Positions 8,109-18,087 are shown, numbered from the stretch's first letter. The stretch is 64,000 bases of DNA from G965225705 sp965225705 (GCA_965225705.1 OZ245325.1:744001-808000), one strand, 5' to 3'. Numbers and translations are program-made. The notes: a model not told the origin generated them from the sequence alone.

Positions 8109-8966
8109 CTAACGTGTCATCCCTCCTTCACCTAAAGGAGTTACTGCCGAAATCCCGGCATAATAGAACAATAAGACAAGATCTGCAAAGCCTAGTGGAG
8201 GAGAAACATTTGTATCTCGATGAACTATATTATGACGGTCATCGAATATTTGCGTAAATGTTCCCTTTAGCGAGCCGTTTAAAAAATTAATGTCACATTT
8301 ATCTTGAAGCAACTTTCTTTCCAGATCAGCGAAAAAATCGAATTCATAAACATTCTTAAATTTTTTTTTTATTTTATCTGAACTCTGAAAATCATGAGGT
8401 GATGGCTGCCCGTTAGCTGAAAAAACGAATTTGAGAAGAGAGTCTAGTAAGGACACACAGAATACCATCAACATTTGTGTTGAGACCTTCAAAGACTTAC
8501 TGTCGAAGTTTCCGCCAGAAACGGTCATTCTCTTAAGTGTGTGATCTTGCATCTCTCTTATGAGTTCGTGTTCTTTAATCCCTATATTTTTATTCAGTGC
8601 TCTTTTTTGCATTTCGTCATCCAATACGACTGCATGCAGTAATGAAGACAATGCCTGTATAAGCGCAACGCCTTTAATCTGTTTGCTTAGTAGGGCAAAA
8701 GCACTAGGAGTCTCATGAATTTCCAAGAAAATGTCTAAATTTTGTTGGGAATTACTTGGAACTATATGCATGTATCTTTTTACAAATTGCTCTACATTAG
8801 GAAGTCTTTGATTAATAGCCAACTTAGTATTAGGTCTCCCATCATTAGCAAGTCTAACAAAAACCTCAAAATCACTAAAATTCGAAGAAGACTCGAATGC
8901 ATGTGGGAAAATAACAGTACGGGTGTAATCAAATAATTGGGCGTGGTAATTTTCTAGAGTATTCAT
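8109..8966 (-). CDS. HEPN-like domain protein of unknown function
   Basis: A 285-aa AT-rich gene that I cannot assign to a named family. The C-terminal part contains FDDRHNIVHRDTN (about residues 243-255), which fits the Rx4-6H ribonuclease motif of HEPN domains, here R-HNIV-H, within a mostly helical region. HEPN proteins are often toxins or phage-defence RNases. The N-terminal half is soluble and helical with no motif I recognise. The ATG is preceded by aaaggagc. It stands alone on the minus strand next to tRNA-Leu(UAG), a common integration neighbourhood, and its base composition differs from the flanking housekeeping genes. Function is inferred only from the motif. Confidence 0.7.
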   Translation of the reverse strand: MNTLENYHAQLFDYTRTVIFPHAFESSSNFSDFEVFVRLANDGRPNTKLAINQRLPNVEQFVKRYMHIVPSNSQQNLDIFLEIHETPSAFALLSKQIKGVALIQALSSLLHAVVLDDEMQKRALNKNIGIKEHELIREMQDHTLKRMTVSGGNFDSKSLKVSTQMLMVFCVSLLDSLLKFVFSANGQPSPHDFQSSDKIKKKFKNVYEFDFFADLERKLLQDKCDINFLNGSLKGTFTQIFDDRHNIVHRDTNVSPPLGFADLVLLFYYAGISAVTPLGEGGMTR

Positions 8967-9175
8967 AAGGCTCCTTTAAAACTAGAACTTGCACTTCAAT
9001 TCCTCGCAAACCCTTGGGAACTATGTCAAACCGGTGAAATCACCCTTCGTAGAACAGTGCTTAGAGCGCCCTTTAAAGACCGTCTACAATGCAATCTAAA
9101 TAATGGAGCTGGAACCCCTGACTTATCGTTACCTTTCAAGGCGTTAAGGGGCAATTCTACTCAAGGATTCTGTTT

Positions 9176-9261
9176 TGGTGCGGATGAGAGGACTCGAACC
9201 TCCACGGGGATTACCCACTGGAACCTAAATCCAGCGCGTCTACCAGTTTCGCCACATCCGC
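9176..9261 (-). tRNA. tRNA-Leu (anticodon UAG)
   Basis: On the minus strand the gene starts GCGGATGTGGCG, has anticodon stem-loop CTGGA-TTTAGGT-TCCAG (anticodon TAG), a long variable arm as expected for Leu, T arm GAGGTTCGAGTCCTC, and ends in a 7-bp acceptor stem with discriminator A and an encoded CCA at 9176-9178. Its 3' end faces the accessory patch at 7.5-9.0 kb. Confidence 0.95.
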
Positions 9262-9346
9262 AACAGGTCCAGATCTGGACCAGTCAGCCCTCAGGGTCAA
9301 GGGGATAATTATGTGGGATATGAGAATTCTTCTCTTTTTGAGGAGA

Positions 9347-10711
9347 TTATTCAGATTCTGGTATTTCTCGCACAGTCACAGGACCATATTTTAAGGTCCA
9401 GAACACAACAGCTAAGCCTGCAAGACTATTGGCCAGCGCTATAGCCAGCCAGGATCCAACAACCCCGGCCAGGGCAGCCCCCAGCCAGACACCGGGCATA
9501 AACAGGACAAGAGAACGGCCTATGGTCATCACCAGACCCGTCCAGGGACGCCCAAGGGCGTTAAAGCCTGCAGAAGCTGCAATAACACAGCCATAGCCTG
9601 CAAGACTGGCCGGGACAATAGAAAAATAAAGGGCTATCACCCTGATAACTTCAGCATCCTGACTGAACAGGCGTGCTAAAGGGGTTGCAAAGGGTATGAT
9701 GGCAAGGCCAAGAGCAAAACCCCATACAAGACACATTGTGAAGGCCGTTATAAAAGTGCGGCGGACACGGTGTGATTTGTGTGCCCCTCCATTCTGTCCT
9801 GTCATGGGACCAATAACAGCACTTAAGGCAAAAAGAGGTGATGCTATGAACATTTCCAGGCGTGAACCTGCACCATAACCTGCAATGGCGGCCTCTCCTG
9901 CAAGGCGTGCCAGGCCTGCTGTTGCTAAGGTGATGGCGATGGGACCTATGGCATTGGACGCTGAAGCAGGAAGACCAACGCGTGCTATTTCTTTCCATGA
10001 CTGTACCAAAGACTTCCGGGAGAGACAGCTAAAATGGATTAAAGCCGATCGCTTTAACAGAATAAACGCAAAACCCAGGGCAAAAATATTTCCAACAACT
10101 GTTGCAAGGGCAGCGCCCCCCATCTCCATACGCGGAAAGGGGCCCAGACCAAAAATAAGAAAAGGGTCAAGAATAGCATTGATAAGGGCGGCCAGAACCA
10201 TGATCATGCTGGGCCAGAAAGCCTGGCCCGTAGCCCGCAAAATACTGCCGGCAATCATAGGAACAGAGCTTATAAGAGGGCTCAACAGCCAAATATGCAT
10301 ATAAGAACGTGCAAAGCCCTGTACGTTGTCGCTGGCCCCCAGAAAAGCAAGAATAGGATCAATAAAAATCATCCCCAGAACTGAAATGGTCAGCATTACA
10401 AAAAAAGTCAGACATAAAGACGCCATAGCACGCCTTTGCAGTTTCGCCTGATCCTTTTCGCCCGCAGCACGTGACACCACAGAAGATGCCCCGGCACCAA
10501 GGCCAATGGAAACACTTTGGACCAGAAACATAAGGGGAAGGACAAAACCCATAGCAGCAAGGGGCTCTTTCCCGAGGTGACCGATATAAAGAGAGTCCAC
10601 AAGACCCGCAGACATCATCGCAAATAACGCAAAGCTGAAAGGAATAAGAAGACGTAAAAGGTGATGGAAAACAGAGCCCTGTGTTAAGTCTTCCTGTTTA
10701 TTGTCTGGCAT
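9347..10711 (-). CDS. MATE family efflux transporter
   Basis: Multidrug/toxin exporter of the inner membrane, normally driven by Na+ or H+. About 454 aa with roughly twelve hydrophobic segments in two similar halves. The N-terminal LLRLLIPFSFALFAMMSAGLVDSLYIGHLG and the matching ARVGLPASASNAIGPIAITLATAGLARLAG in the second half are the MatE repeats. I took the ATG at 10711; a TTG at 10726 with a purine-rich stretch upstream would add five residues. It is a single gene, divergent from guaA. The substrate cannot be told from sequence. Confidence 0.9.
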   Translation of the reverse strand: MPDNKQEDLTQGSVFHHLLRLLIPFSFALFAMMSAGLVDSLYIGHLGKEPLAAMGFVLPLMFLVQSVSIGLGAGASSVVSRAAGEKDQAKLQRRAMASLCLTFFVMLTISVLGMIFIDPILAFLGASDNVQGFARSYMHIWLLSPLISSVPMIAGSILRATGQAFWPSMIMVLAALINAILDPFLIFGLGPFPRMEMGGAALATVVGNIFALGFAFILLKRSALIHFSCLSRKSLVQSWKEIARVGLPASASNAIGPIAITLATAGLARLAGEAAIAGYGAGSRLEMFIASPLFALSAVIGPMTGQNGGAHKSHRVRRTFITAFTMCLVWGFALGLAIIPFATPLARLFSQDAEVIRVIALYFSIVPASLAGYGCVIAASAGFNALGRPWTGLVMTIGRSLVLFMPGVWLGAALAGVVGSWLAIALANSLAGLAVVFWTLKYGPVTVREIPESE

Positions 10712-11048
10712 AGCGGTGTTCCACAAAACTCTTTCTTTGGGTATTTTTTCTAAAAAGCATGCTTTAAAACACCCTCAACTTTCCCCCATAGCATGTTTGG
10801 GGAGGAAGATAATATAGATTTTTATAAAAATATTCAGGATGGAGGCTAAACGTCAGGTTTTCAGTCAAAGATCAACAAAAGTCCGAACTCTTTCCCCTGT
10901 CTGAATTTTCCTGCCTTCCGGCAGGGGTTTGTCTTTCAGGAAAAGGTATATTGACTTTTTACCAGACTTTCCTGCACAAACAGCATAACAGACAGGGGGC
11001 CGCCGGCATAAAATTTCTCTTTTGTGCCCCTTTTTGAAGGAGAAACTT
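10712..11048. promoter_or_regulatory. Divergent MATE-guaA leader with hairpin
   Basis: Contains a perfect hairpin CCTGCC-TTCC-GGCAGG (10910-10925) with a short T-containing tail, then TTGACT at 10951-10956, a possible -35 element for guaA. The hairpin could end antisense or upstream transcription or act in the guaA leader. I saw no purine riboswitch. Confidence 0.35.
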
Positions 11049-12608
11049 ATGACATCTGTTCATGAACGTGCCCTTATCGTTGATTTTGGCTCTCAGGTGA
11101 CCCAGCTCATCGCGCGCCGTCTGCGGGAACAGGGTGTTTATTGTGAGGTCCATCCCTTTCATCGCGTTGATCAGGATTTTTTAGAGAATTTCTCTCCAAA
11201 AGCTCTTATTCTTTCCGGGGGTCCTGCCAGTCTTTCTGATGACAATGCGCCGGAAGCTCATCCCGCTCTTTTTTCTTATGGCGTTCCTCTTTTGGGGATT
11301 TGCTATGGTGAACAGCTTTTATGTGCGCATTTGGGGGGCGGGGTTGAGGCCAGTGAGAAACGTGAATTTGGCCGCGCCGCGCTTGAAATTGTCTCTCCCA
11401 GCCCCTTATGGAAGCATGTTGCACAAGAGGGGGAGACAGTCTCTGTGTGGATGAGTCATGGGGATAAGGTCACGCGCCTGCCCCGGGGGTTCAGGGTTCT
11501 CGGGACAAGTGACCATGCGCCCTATGCTGCGATTGCTGATGAGGAACGTGGTTTTTATGGTGTGCAGTTTCACCCGGAGGTTGTCCATACCGTAAAAGGG
11601 ACTCAGATTTTGAAGAATTTTCTCTTTGAAATAGCGGGCTTTAAGGGTGACTGGACCATGGCCGGCTTTCGGGAGGAAGCCATTGCCAAAGCACAGGCTC
11701 ATCTTGGGGAGTCTCATGTGATTTGCGGGCTTTCCGGGGGTGTTGATTCGTCTGTTACAGCCGTACTTTTGCATCAGGCTATTGGGGATCGTCTCACCTG
11801 TGTTCTGGTGGATACGGGGCTGATGCGCAAAGGCGAAGCGGATGAAGTCGAACACCTTTTCCGTGAACATTATCATATTCCCTTTATTCGCCGCGATGCC
11901 TCAAAGCTCTTTTTAGATGGCCTTCAGGGTGTTGAGGATCCGGAGCGTAAAAGAAAAATCATTGGCAGGCTTTTTGTGGAGGTTTTTGAGGAAGAGGCCC
12001 GCAGGATTGACGGGGCTGGCTTTCTGGCTCAGGGAACACTTTATCCTGACGTGATTGAGAGTGTCTCAGCCACGGGCGGGCCTTCTGTGACCATCAAATC
12101 CCATCATAATGTGGGGGGGTTGCCAGAGCGTATGAATCTCAAACTGATTGAGCCTTTACGCGATTTGTTCAAGGATGAGGTACGGGTGTTGGGGGAGGAG
12201 CTTGGCCTGCCGTCCTCTTTTGTCCACCGCCATCCTTTCCCGGGTCCTGGCCTTGCCATTCGCTGCCCCGGTGCTGTCACAGAAGAAAAGCTTGAGCTTT
12301 TACGTGAAGCCGATGCTGTGTATCTGGAAGAAATTCACAAAGCTGGCCTTTATGATAAAATCTGGCAGGCTTTTTGTGTTCTTTTACCTGTACGCACGGT
12401 TGGCGTGATGGGAGATGGCCGTAGCTATGAATATGTTCTGGCGTTAAGGGCTGTGACCTCAACGGATGGGATGACCGCTGATTTTTACCCCTTTTCTATG
12501 GAGTTTCTGGGGCGTGCTGCGACACGCATTATCAATGAAGTTAAAGGGGTCAACCGCGTTGTCTATGATGTGACTTCCAAACCCCCGGGCACGATTGAGT
12601 GGGAATAA
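11049..12608 (+). CDS. guaA: GMP synthase (glutamine-hydrolysing)
   Basis: Makes GMP from XMP, ATP and glutamine. The 519-aa protein has an N-terminal class I glutamine amidotransferase domain (nucleophile in GICYGEQL, Cys85; His/Glu in VQFHPEV), an ATP pyrophosphatase PP-loop GLSGGVDSS at about 230-238, and the C-terminal dimerisation domain ending KPPGTIEWE. The start is the ATG with SD aaggag six bases upstream; a more upstream in-frame codon has none. A GNAT gene begins six bases after the stop, suggesting co-transcription. Confidence 0.98.
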   Translation: MTSVHERALIVDFGSQVTQLIARRLREQGVYCEVHPFHRVDQDFLENFSPKALILSGGPASLSDDNAPEAHPALFSYGVPLLGICYGEQLLCAHLGGGVEASEKREFGRAALEIVSPSPLWKHVAQEGETVSVWMSHGDKVTRLPRGFRVLGTSDHAPYAAIADEERGFYGVQFHPEVVHTVKGTQILKNFLFEIAGFKGDWTMAGFREEAIAKAQAHLGESHVICGLSGGVDSSVTAVLLHQAIGDRLTCVLVDTGLMRKGEADEVEHLFREHYHIPFIRRDASKLFLDGLQGVEDPERKRKIIGRLFVEVFEEEARRIDGAGFLAQGTLYPDVIESVSATGGPSVTIKSHHNVGGLPERMNLKLIEPLRDLFKDEVRVLGEELGLPSSFVHRHPFPGPGLAIRCPGAVTEEKLELLREADAVYLEEIHKAGLYDKIWQAFCVLLPVRTVGVMGDGRSYEYVLALRAVTSTDGMTADFYPFSMEFLGRAATRIINEVKGVNRVVYDVTSKPPGTIEWE

Positions 12609-12614
12609 GTTTCA

Positions 12615-13175
12615 TTGAAATTTAAGTTTCGAAAAACAGTTTCAGAAGACTTCAGCACACTTCATAAATGGCTTCATGAAAAGCATGTTAGAGAATTTTT
12701 TCAACCTGAAGACATAACTCCAGAACAGGTCATCTCCAAATATCAGCCCAGACTTGATGAAAACCACCCTGTAAAAATGCACATGGCTTTGTTGAACAAT
12801 AATGCATGCGCTTATCTTCAGTCTTATAGAGTTATAGACTTCCCTGAACATGCTAAAACCCTTGAAGAAGATCATGGGTTTGCCATAGACTATTTCATAG
12901 GGGAACCTCTCAACATCAACAGAGGTTTGGGCTCTCAACTGATTGATTCTTATATCTCCTTTGTGGCAAAGAAGGCGTTTCCTGAAGAAAAAGTTTGTTT
13001 TGTTTGTGTCAGGAAGGACAATTTCAGGTCAGTCTGTGCTTGTAAAAATGCAGGGTTGAAGGAAGTGAGACGTGTTATTGAAGACGGTTACCCTTCTCTG
13101 GTATTAAGGAAAGACGTAGAGGACTGTGTTCCTCATGAACCACACAGTGCCAGTCCTGCCACTTTATTAAGGTAG
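12615..13175 (+). CDS. GNAT N-acetyltransferase, AAC(6')-like
   Basis: An 186-aa acetyltransferase-fold protein. FRKTVSEDFSTLHKWLHEKHVREFF, then AIDYFIGEPLNINRGLGSQLIDSYI and VRKDNFRSVCACKNAGLKEVRRV match the GNAT layout, including the acetyl-CoA loop (R-G-L-G-S). The FIGEP segment is typical of the branch that includes AAC(6') aminoglycoside and siderophore-related acetyltransferases. The only start in frame is TTG at 12615, six bases after the guaA stop, so translation may be coupled to guaA. It is more AT-rich than guaA, which suggests later acquisition. The substrate is unknown. Confidence 0.78.
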   Translation: MKFKFRKTVSEDFSTLHKWLHEKHVREFFQPEDITPEQVISKYQPRLDENHPVKMHMALLNNNACAYLQSYRVIDFPEHAKTLEEDHGFAIDYFIGEPLNINRGLGSQLIDSYISFVAKKAFPEEKVCFVCVRKDNFRSVCACKNAGLKEVRRVIEDGYPSLVLRKDVEDCVPHEPHSASPATLLR

Positions 13176-13435
13176 GAGACAGGATCAGAACATCAGGTTA
13201 GGGGCACGCAGGTGAGAGAGTCAAGAGAGTACGCGCTGGGCTTGTTGGTCTGAAAAGAAGGCAAAGAGAAACAGTCTTGACCAGGATATGAACTTTGTCT
13301 CTCATGTTGAGAGAGTTTCAGAGAATGAATATGGTTGCAGCATTCAAAGCTCTGTTTTAAAGACAAAAACACAATGCCGAACCACAATGCCGATCACCCT
13401 TTCATCACTATAAAGCTTAAGAAAAAGACTCAATC

Positions 13436-14680
13436 ATGAACATCATATCCCAACCTATGCTCCTCCTCAGTTTGGTTTTTGCTCTGTTTCTGTCTCCCAC
13501 ATATGCCTCTCCTCAAAACAGGTTGGACTCTGTTGCTCTTCCCCAGGCTGTGGACAGTGTGAATCGTTTGTGTTCTGCTGTTCGTGAGAACTATGTTTAC
13601 TTTGACCAAAAACAGACAGACTGGAACCATGCCTGTGAACAATCTGTCAAAGATATGCAGGCCCTCAAAAATCCACAACAGAGTCTTTCTGTTTTGGAAG
13701 CCCTTTTAGATGAGCTTTATGATCCTCATATCTCCCTGAACAGACATCAGGAAACCTCCCCAAGAATAGTTCCTACAGGGGCGGATATGTGGGTTGATCT
13801 TTATCAGGGGAGATACATTGTTACAGGGTTGCGCCCTTTTGGCGGTGCCACCAGCAAAGGGATCAGGCTGGGCGATGAACTTATAAGCCTGAATGGCTTT
13901 TCTCCAATTGAGCTGGCGAAGACACGTATGCATTTTCTTAAAGAATCAGCTCCTAAAAAACGCATGCTATGGGCTCTCAATGCTGCCCTTGCAGGGTATA
14001 GGCACGAACCACGATATTTTGCAATCAGGAGAAAAGGTCAGCTTTTAAAGTTTGACCCCGGTGCACCAGAGCCAGCACCTGAAAAGGGAACGGTTTCATG
14101 GCGAAAACTCCAGAACAATATTGGGTATATTCGGATTGAAAACAGCTTAGGGAAGAGAGAAACGATCAAAGCTTTTGACGCAGCTTTAGAAGTCCTGAAA
14201 ACAAGCAGGGGACTTATTCTCGATCTCAGAAACACCCCGGGTGGAGGAGGAACACATGTTGCTGAACCCATATTAGGGCGTTTTGTCTCCCAACCAGTGC
14301 CTTATCAGGTGAGTGTGGAAAAGGGAGGTGAATCCCATATACATCGCCTGAACCCAAAGGGCCCATGGGTTTATAATAAGCCTGTTGTTGTTCTGGTCGG
14401 ACGCTGGACGGGCAGTATGGGCGAAGGCATGGCGGTTGGGCTGGATGGGTCAGGCCGTGCCCATGTCATGGGCAGCAAAATGGCAGGGCTTGCAGGAGGT
14501 ATAGAAAAGTTTGAAATCAATAAGAGGACAGGCTTATCTGTTCAGATGCCCACCTATGATTTGCGTCACCTTGATGGTACTCCCCGCCATGAGTGGGGAC
14601 CTCCTGACCTCTCACCTGCTGATTTTGGAAATGGTCCCGATGTATTGCTTAAACGCGCTATAGCTTATCTGGACAGTTGA
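13436..14680 (+). CDS. Exported S41 family peptidase with PDZ domain
   Basis: A 414-aa protein with a signal peptide (about 1-24), a helical N-terminal domain, a PDZ-like segment (about 115-165, GATSKGIRLGDELISLNGFSP) and an S41/C-terminal-processing-protease core. NIGYIRIENSL, LILDLRNTPGGGG and GRWTGSMGEGMAVGLDG (serine in TGSMGEG) are the core motifs. The following MGSKMAGLAGG offers a Lys near the place used by the Ser-Lys dyad. It probably acts in the periplasm. The substrate is unknown. It stands alone on the plus strand and converges on glmM. Confidence 0.85.
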   Translation: MNIISQPMLLLSLVFALFLSPTYASPQNRLDSVALPQAVDSVNRLCSAVRENYVYFDQKQTDWNHACEQSVKDMQALKNPQQSLSVLEALLDELYDPHISLNRHQETSPRIVPTGADMWVDLYQGRYIVTGLRPFGGATSKGIRLGDELISLNGFSPIELAKTRMHFLKESAPKKRMLWALNAALAGYRHEPRYFAIRRKGQLLKFDPGAPEPAPEKGTVSWRKLQNNIGYIRIENSLGKRETIKAFDAALEVLKTSRGLILDLRNTPGGGGTHVAEPILGRFVSQPVPYQVSVEKGGESHIHRLNPKGPWVYNKPVVVLVGRWTGSMGEGMAVGLDGSGRAHVMGSKMAGLAGGIEKFEINKRTGLSVQMPTYDLRHLDGTPRHEWGPPDLSPADFGNGPDVLLKRAIAYLDS

Positions 14681-14797
14681 GAAGAAGAGACTTTCCTGAA
14701 AAGGATATAAAAAACTGATTCACTATGTTTTTTTACGGTATGAAAAAATTTCCTGTTCAATTTTTTTGTCTTCTCTTGCCTTTCCTTTTCTGAAAGG

Positions 14798-16144
14798 TCA
14801 TGCTGCAGCTTTTTGGGCGATACTGGCGAGATCGTCAACAATACGCCGGATCAGAGTTTCATCTTCACCCTCGGCCATCACCCGGACAACAGGCTCTGTC
14901 CCTGAAGCACGTACCACAAGCCGGCCTTTGTTTTTCAGAGCCAGTTCTGCCTCTTTCATCGCTGTTTTGAGCTGCTTGCTCTCCAGGGGGGAGGGACCAT
15001 GATAGCGCACATTACGCATGATTTGTGGGGCAGGGGTGAATTTGCGGAGCAGTGTACTGGCAGGTTGATTCTCACGAATAAGGGCTGCCAGAACATGCAA
15101 AGCTGCTATCAGACCATCCCCGGTGGTGCTATAGTCTGAAAGAACAAGATGGCCAGAGGGCTCCCCCCCCAGATTATAGCCCTTCTCACGCATGCGCTCT
15201 ACAATATACCGATCGCCGACACGTGTACGCTCCAGCCTGAGGCCCTGTTCTGTCAAAAAACGTTCTAACCCCAGATTGGACATAATTGTCCCGACAACCC
15301 CTTTTTTTGCCAGACGGTCCTGACGTGCCAGCCTCTCAGCAATCAGGGCTAAAATCTGATCTCCGTCGACAAGATCACCTTTCTCATCACAGAGAATAAG
15401 ACGATCCCCATCCCCATCCAGGGCAAGGCCAAGATCAGCACGATACTCACGAACCATCTCCTGCATGGCCTGTGGATGCGTTGAACCACAGCCTTTATTA
15501 ATATTAAGCCCATTGGGCTCAACCCCTACAGGAATAACCTCGGCCCCAAGCTCCCACAAAGCCGCCGGGGCCACCTTATATGTTGCCCCATGCGCACAAT
15601 CCACAACCAGACGCAACCCATGAAGCCGTAATCGTTCAGGAAAAGAAGCTTTGACAATTTCAATATAACGTGCCTGAGCATCATCAATACGTTTCACGCG
15701 GCCAAGATCAGAAGGAGGCACCAGCCCCTCATCAAGCCCTTCTACCATAAGGCGCTCAAGGGCAAGCTCTGTCCTGTCATCAAGCTTATGGCCATCCGGT
15801 CCAAAAAGTTTGATACCATTATCCTCATAAGAATTATGAGACGCAGACAGCATAACCCCCATATCAGCCCGCAGGGAGCGTGTCATCATCGCGACCCCCG
15901 GTGTTGGCAAAGGACCGAAAAGGAGAACATCCATACCCACAGCTGTAAGACCCGCGACCAAAGCAGGCTCCAGCATATAGCCAGAAAGACGGGTATCTTT
16001 GCCAATAACAACAGAATGGCGCCCCTTATGCTGCTTAAAATGTTTTCCTGCTGCCATGCCAAGGCGCAAAATGGTCTCAGCTGTCATGGGGGAGGTGTTG
16101 ATCTTCCCACGCATGCCGTCTGTTCCAAAGTACTTTTTTTTCAT
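14798..16144 (-). CDS. glmM: Phosphoglucosamine mutase
   Basis: Converts glucosamine-6-P to glucosamine-1-P for UDP-GlcNAc and so for peptidoglycan and LPS. The 448-aa protein starts KYFGTDGMRGK, has the phosphoserine loop SASHN (Ser102), the metal loop DGDGDR and the C-terminal phosphate-binding RASGTEPVVRVM. It is divergent from glmS, the preceding enzyme of the pathway, across 122 bp, so the pair may share regulation. A C8 run on the plus strand (15163-15170) lies in frame inside the gene. Confidence 0.97.
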   Translation of the reverse strand: MKKKYFGTDGMRGKINTSPMTAETILRLGMAAGKHFKQHKGRHSVVIGKDTRLSGYMLEPALVAGLTAVGMDVLLFGPLPTPGVAMMTRSLRADMGVMLSASHNSYEDNGIKLFGPDGHKLDDRTELALERLMVEGLDEGLVPPSDLGRVKRIDDAQARYIEIVKASFPERLRLHGLRLVVDCAHGATYKVAPAALWELGAEVIPVGVEPNGLNINKGCGSTHPQAMQEMVREYRADLGLALDGDGDRLILCDEKGDLVDGDQILALIAERLARQDRLAKKGVVGTIMSNLGLERFLTEQGLRLERTRVGDRYIVERMREKGYNLGGEPSGHLVLSDYSTTGDGLIAALHVLAALIRENQPASTLLRKFTPAPQIMRNVRYHGPSPLESKQLKTAMKEAELALKNKGRLVVRASGTEPVVRVMAEGEDETLIRRIVDDLASIAQKAAA

Positions 16145-16266
16145 AAATCTTGTCTCTATAGTCGCTGTTCATGCAAAAAAAAGGTGATATGAGAGAGAAA
16201 CGGACTTCTCTCCTCAGCTTTCTTTACTAAATTAAAAAAAGAAAATCCAGAAAACAAGGAAAAATC

Positions 16267-18087
16267 ATGTGTGGCATTGTTGGTTTGGTTGGACATAAAA
16301 ACACGGTGGACCGTCTTGTGGATGCTTTAAGACGTTTAGAATACAGAGGCTATGATTCGGCAGGTTTATGTGTTCATCATAAGGGAGAGTTGAAACGTCG
16401 CCGCACTGTAGGGCGCATCAGGGATCTTGAAAAAGCTCTCGAAAAACACCCCCTTGAAGGGCGAACAGGAATTGCGCACACCCGCTGGGCCACGCATGGG
16501 GCCCCGACAGAGAAAAATGCACACCCGCATTGTGCGGGTCGTGTCGCCCTTGTCCACAACGGAATTATTGAGAATTTCCGCCTGTTACGCAAAGAGCTTC
16601 TCCAACAGGGCCGTGTTTTTAAGACGGAGACAGACTCAGAAGTCATAGCACACCTTCTGGATGTAAAACTGGAGACCGTATCAGATCCTCTGACAGCATT
16701 TTCAGAGGTCTTAAAACAGTTGAGCGGAGCGTATGCCCTTGCCGTTCTTCTTGAGGGAGAAGAGGATATCATGCTGATCGCACGGCGGGGCAGCCCCCTT
16801 GTTTTAGGTTTTGGAGAGGGGGAGATGTTTTTAGCCTCTGATGCGGTCGCCCTTGCCCCTTTCGTCCAGACAGTTTCCTATCTTGAGGAGGGGGACTGGG
16901 GTCTTGTCCGTGCTGATGGTATAGAGCTTTTTGATGGTGATGACAGACCTGTTGTGCGCCCTGTGCGTGCTCTTCAGGGGGGACCGGCTCAGGCTGAAAA
17001 AGGTAATTACCGCCATTTTATGCATAAAGAAATCCATGAAGAACCCGAGGCCGCAGCGCGTACACTGGGCGTCTATATCAACCCTTTACAGGGGAAGGCT
17101 CTCCCTCCTCAACATCTTGATTTTTCAGAATTTGAACGTCTGGTCTTTCTTGCCTGTGGTACCGCCTGGTATGCGGGGCTTTCGGCACGTTTTTGGTTTG
17201 AAACCCATGCGGGACTGCCCTGTGATGTGGAAATTGCCTCTGAATTCCACCACAGAAACCCTGTTGTGCACCCAAAGACGCTGGCTGTGGCTATTTCTCA
17301 GTCCGGGGAGACGGCTGATACACTGGCTGCTTTGCGTTTTGCTAAGGCCCAGGGGCTCAAAACCGCAGCTCTTGTTAATGTGGAGCATTCAACCCTTGCC
17401 AGGGAAGCGGATATCTTTTTACCTGTTCATGCCGGCCCTGAAATCGGTGTAGCCTCTACAAAAGCTTATATAGCCCAGTTGACAGGCCTTGCAGGTCTTG
17501 CCTTAAGCGCAGGGCAGCAGCGCGGTGTTTTGAAGGTGGAAGAAGAAGAACGGCTTATCACGGATCTGCTGAGGGTTCCGGGCCAGCTTGGTCTTAGTCC
17601 GGAACAGGAACATTGTCTTGAAGCCTGTGCTGCGGATCTTGCCCGTGCCCGTGATATTCTCTGTCTTGCGCGCGGGGGGCTTTATCCTCTGGCTCTGGAG
17701 GCTGCTTTGAAGCTCAAAGAAACGTCTTATATTCATGCAGAAGGCTATCCCGCCGGGGAGCTGAAACATGGTCCCATAGCCCTTATTGATGAGAAGGTCT
17801 GGGCTGTTTTTCTTGCCCCAACCGGGCCTTTGTTTCAAAAAACCCTTTCCGGTATTCAGGAAGTTGCCGCCCGTGGGGGACGTATTTTGATGATTTCAGA
17901 TAAAAAGGGCCTTGAGGCCGCCGAAGGTTTGCCAGCGGCCTGTCTTGAAGCCCCTGAAACCACACCTTTTACAGCACCCCTTATCTATACGCCCCTTGTG
18001 CATATGCTGGCCTATCACACCGCTGTTCATAAAGGGACAGATGTTGACCAGCCCCGCAATCTCGCAAAATCTGTCACAGTGGAGTGA
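16267..18087 (+). CDS. glmS: Glutamine-fructose-6-phosphate aminotransferase
   Basis: Makes glucosamine-6-P from fructose-6-P and glutamine. The 606-aa protein starts MCGIVG, leaving Cys as the N-terminal nucleophile of the glutaminase domain (RTGIAHTRWATHG, HNGIIENF). Two SIS sugar-isomerase domains follow (AISQSGETADTLAALR; EGYPAGELKHGPIALI), and the end is DVDQPRNLAKSVTVE as in the family. The 122-bp leader shared with glmM is too short for and shows no sign of a glmS ribozyme. Confidence 0.98.
   Translation: MCGIVGLVGHKNTVDRLVDALRRLEYRGYDSAGLCVHHKGELKRRRTVGRIRDLEKALEKHPLEGRTGIAHTRWATHGAPTEKNAHPHCAGRVALVHNGIIENFRLLRKELLQQGRVFKTETDSEVIAHLLDVKLETVSDPLTAFSEVLKQLSGAYALAVLLEGEEDIMLIARRGSPLVLGFGEGEMFLASDAVALAPFVQTVSYLEEGDWGLVRADGIELFDGDDRPVVRPVRALQGGPAQAEKGNYRHFMHKEIHEEPEAAARTLGVYINPLQGKALPPQHLDFSEFERLVFLACGTAWYAGLSARFWFETHAGLPCDVEIASEFHHRNPVVHPKTLAVAISQSGETADTLAALRFAKAQGLKTAALVNVEHSTLAREADIFLPVHAGPEIGVASTKAYIAQLTGLAGLALSAGQQRGVLKVEEEERLITDLLRVPGQLGLSPEQEHCLEACAADLARARDILCLARGGLYPLALEAALKLKETSYIHAEGYPAGELKHGPIALIDEKVWAVFLAPTGPLFQKTLSGIQEVAARGGRILMISDKKGLEAAEGLPAACLEAPETTPFTAPLIYTPLVHMLAYHTAVHKGTDVDQPRNLAKSVTVE

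Noticed and set aside
9001..9175. att repeat of tRNA-Leu(UAG)
   Set aside because: I looked for a second copy of the tRNA 3' end through 7.2-9.2 kb and saw none, so integration there is not demonstrated.
9885..10304. 139-codon plus-strand frame opposite the MATE gene
   Set aside because: Arg/Ala/Pro-rich mirror of membrane-protein codons, no family features.
10727..11048. Purine riboswitch before guaA
   Set aside because: No three-way junction with the conserved loop bases; only a simple hairpin is present.
16145..16266. glmS ribozyme
   Set aside because: The leader is only 122 bp, shows no ribozyme-like pseudoknots, and the ribozyme is typical of Gram-positive bacteria.
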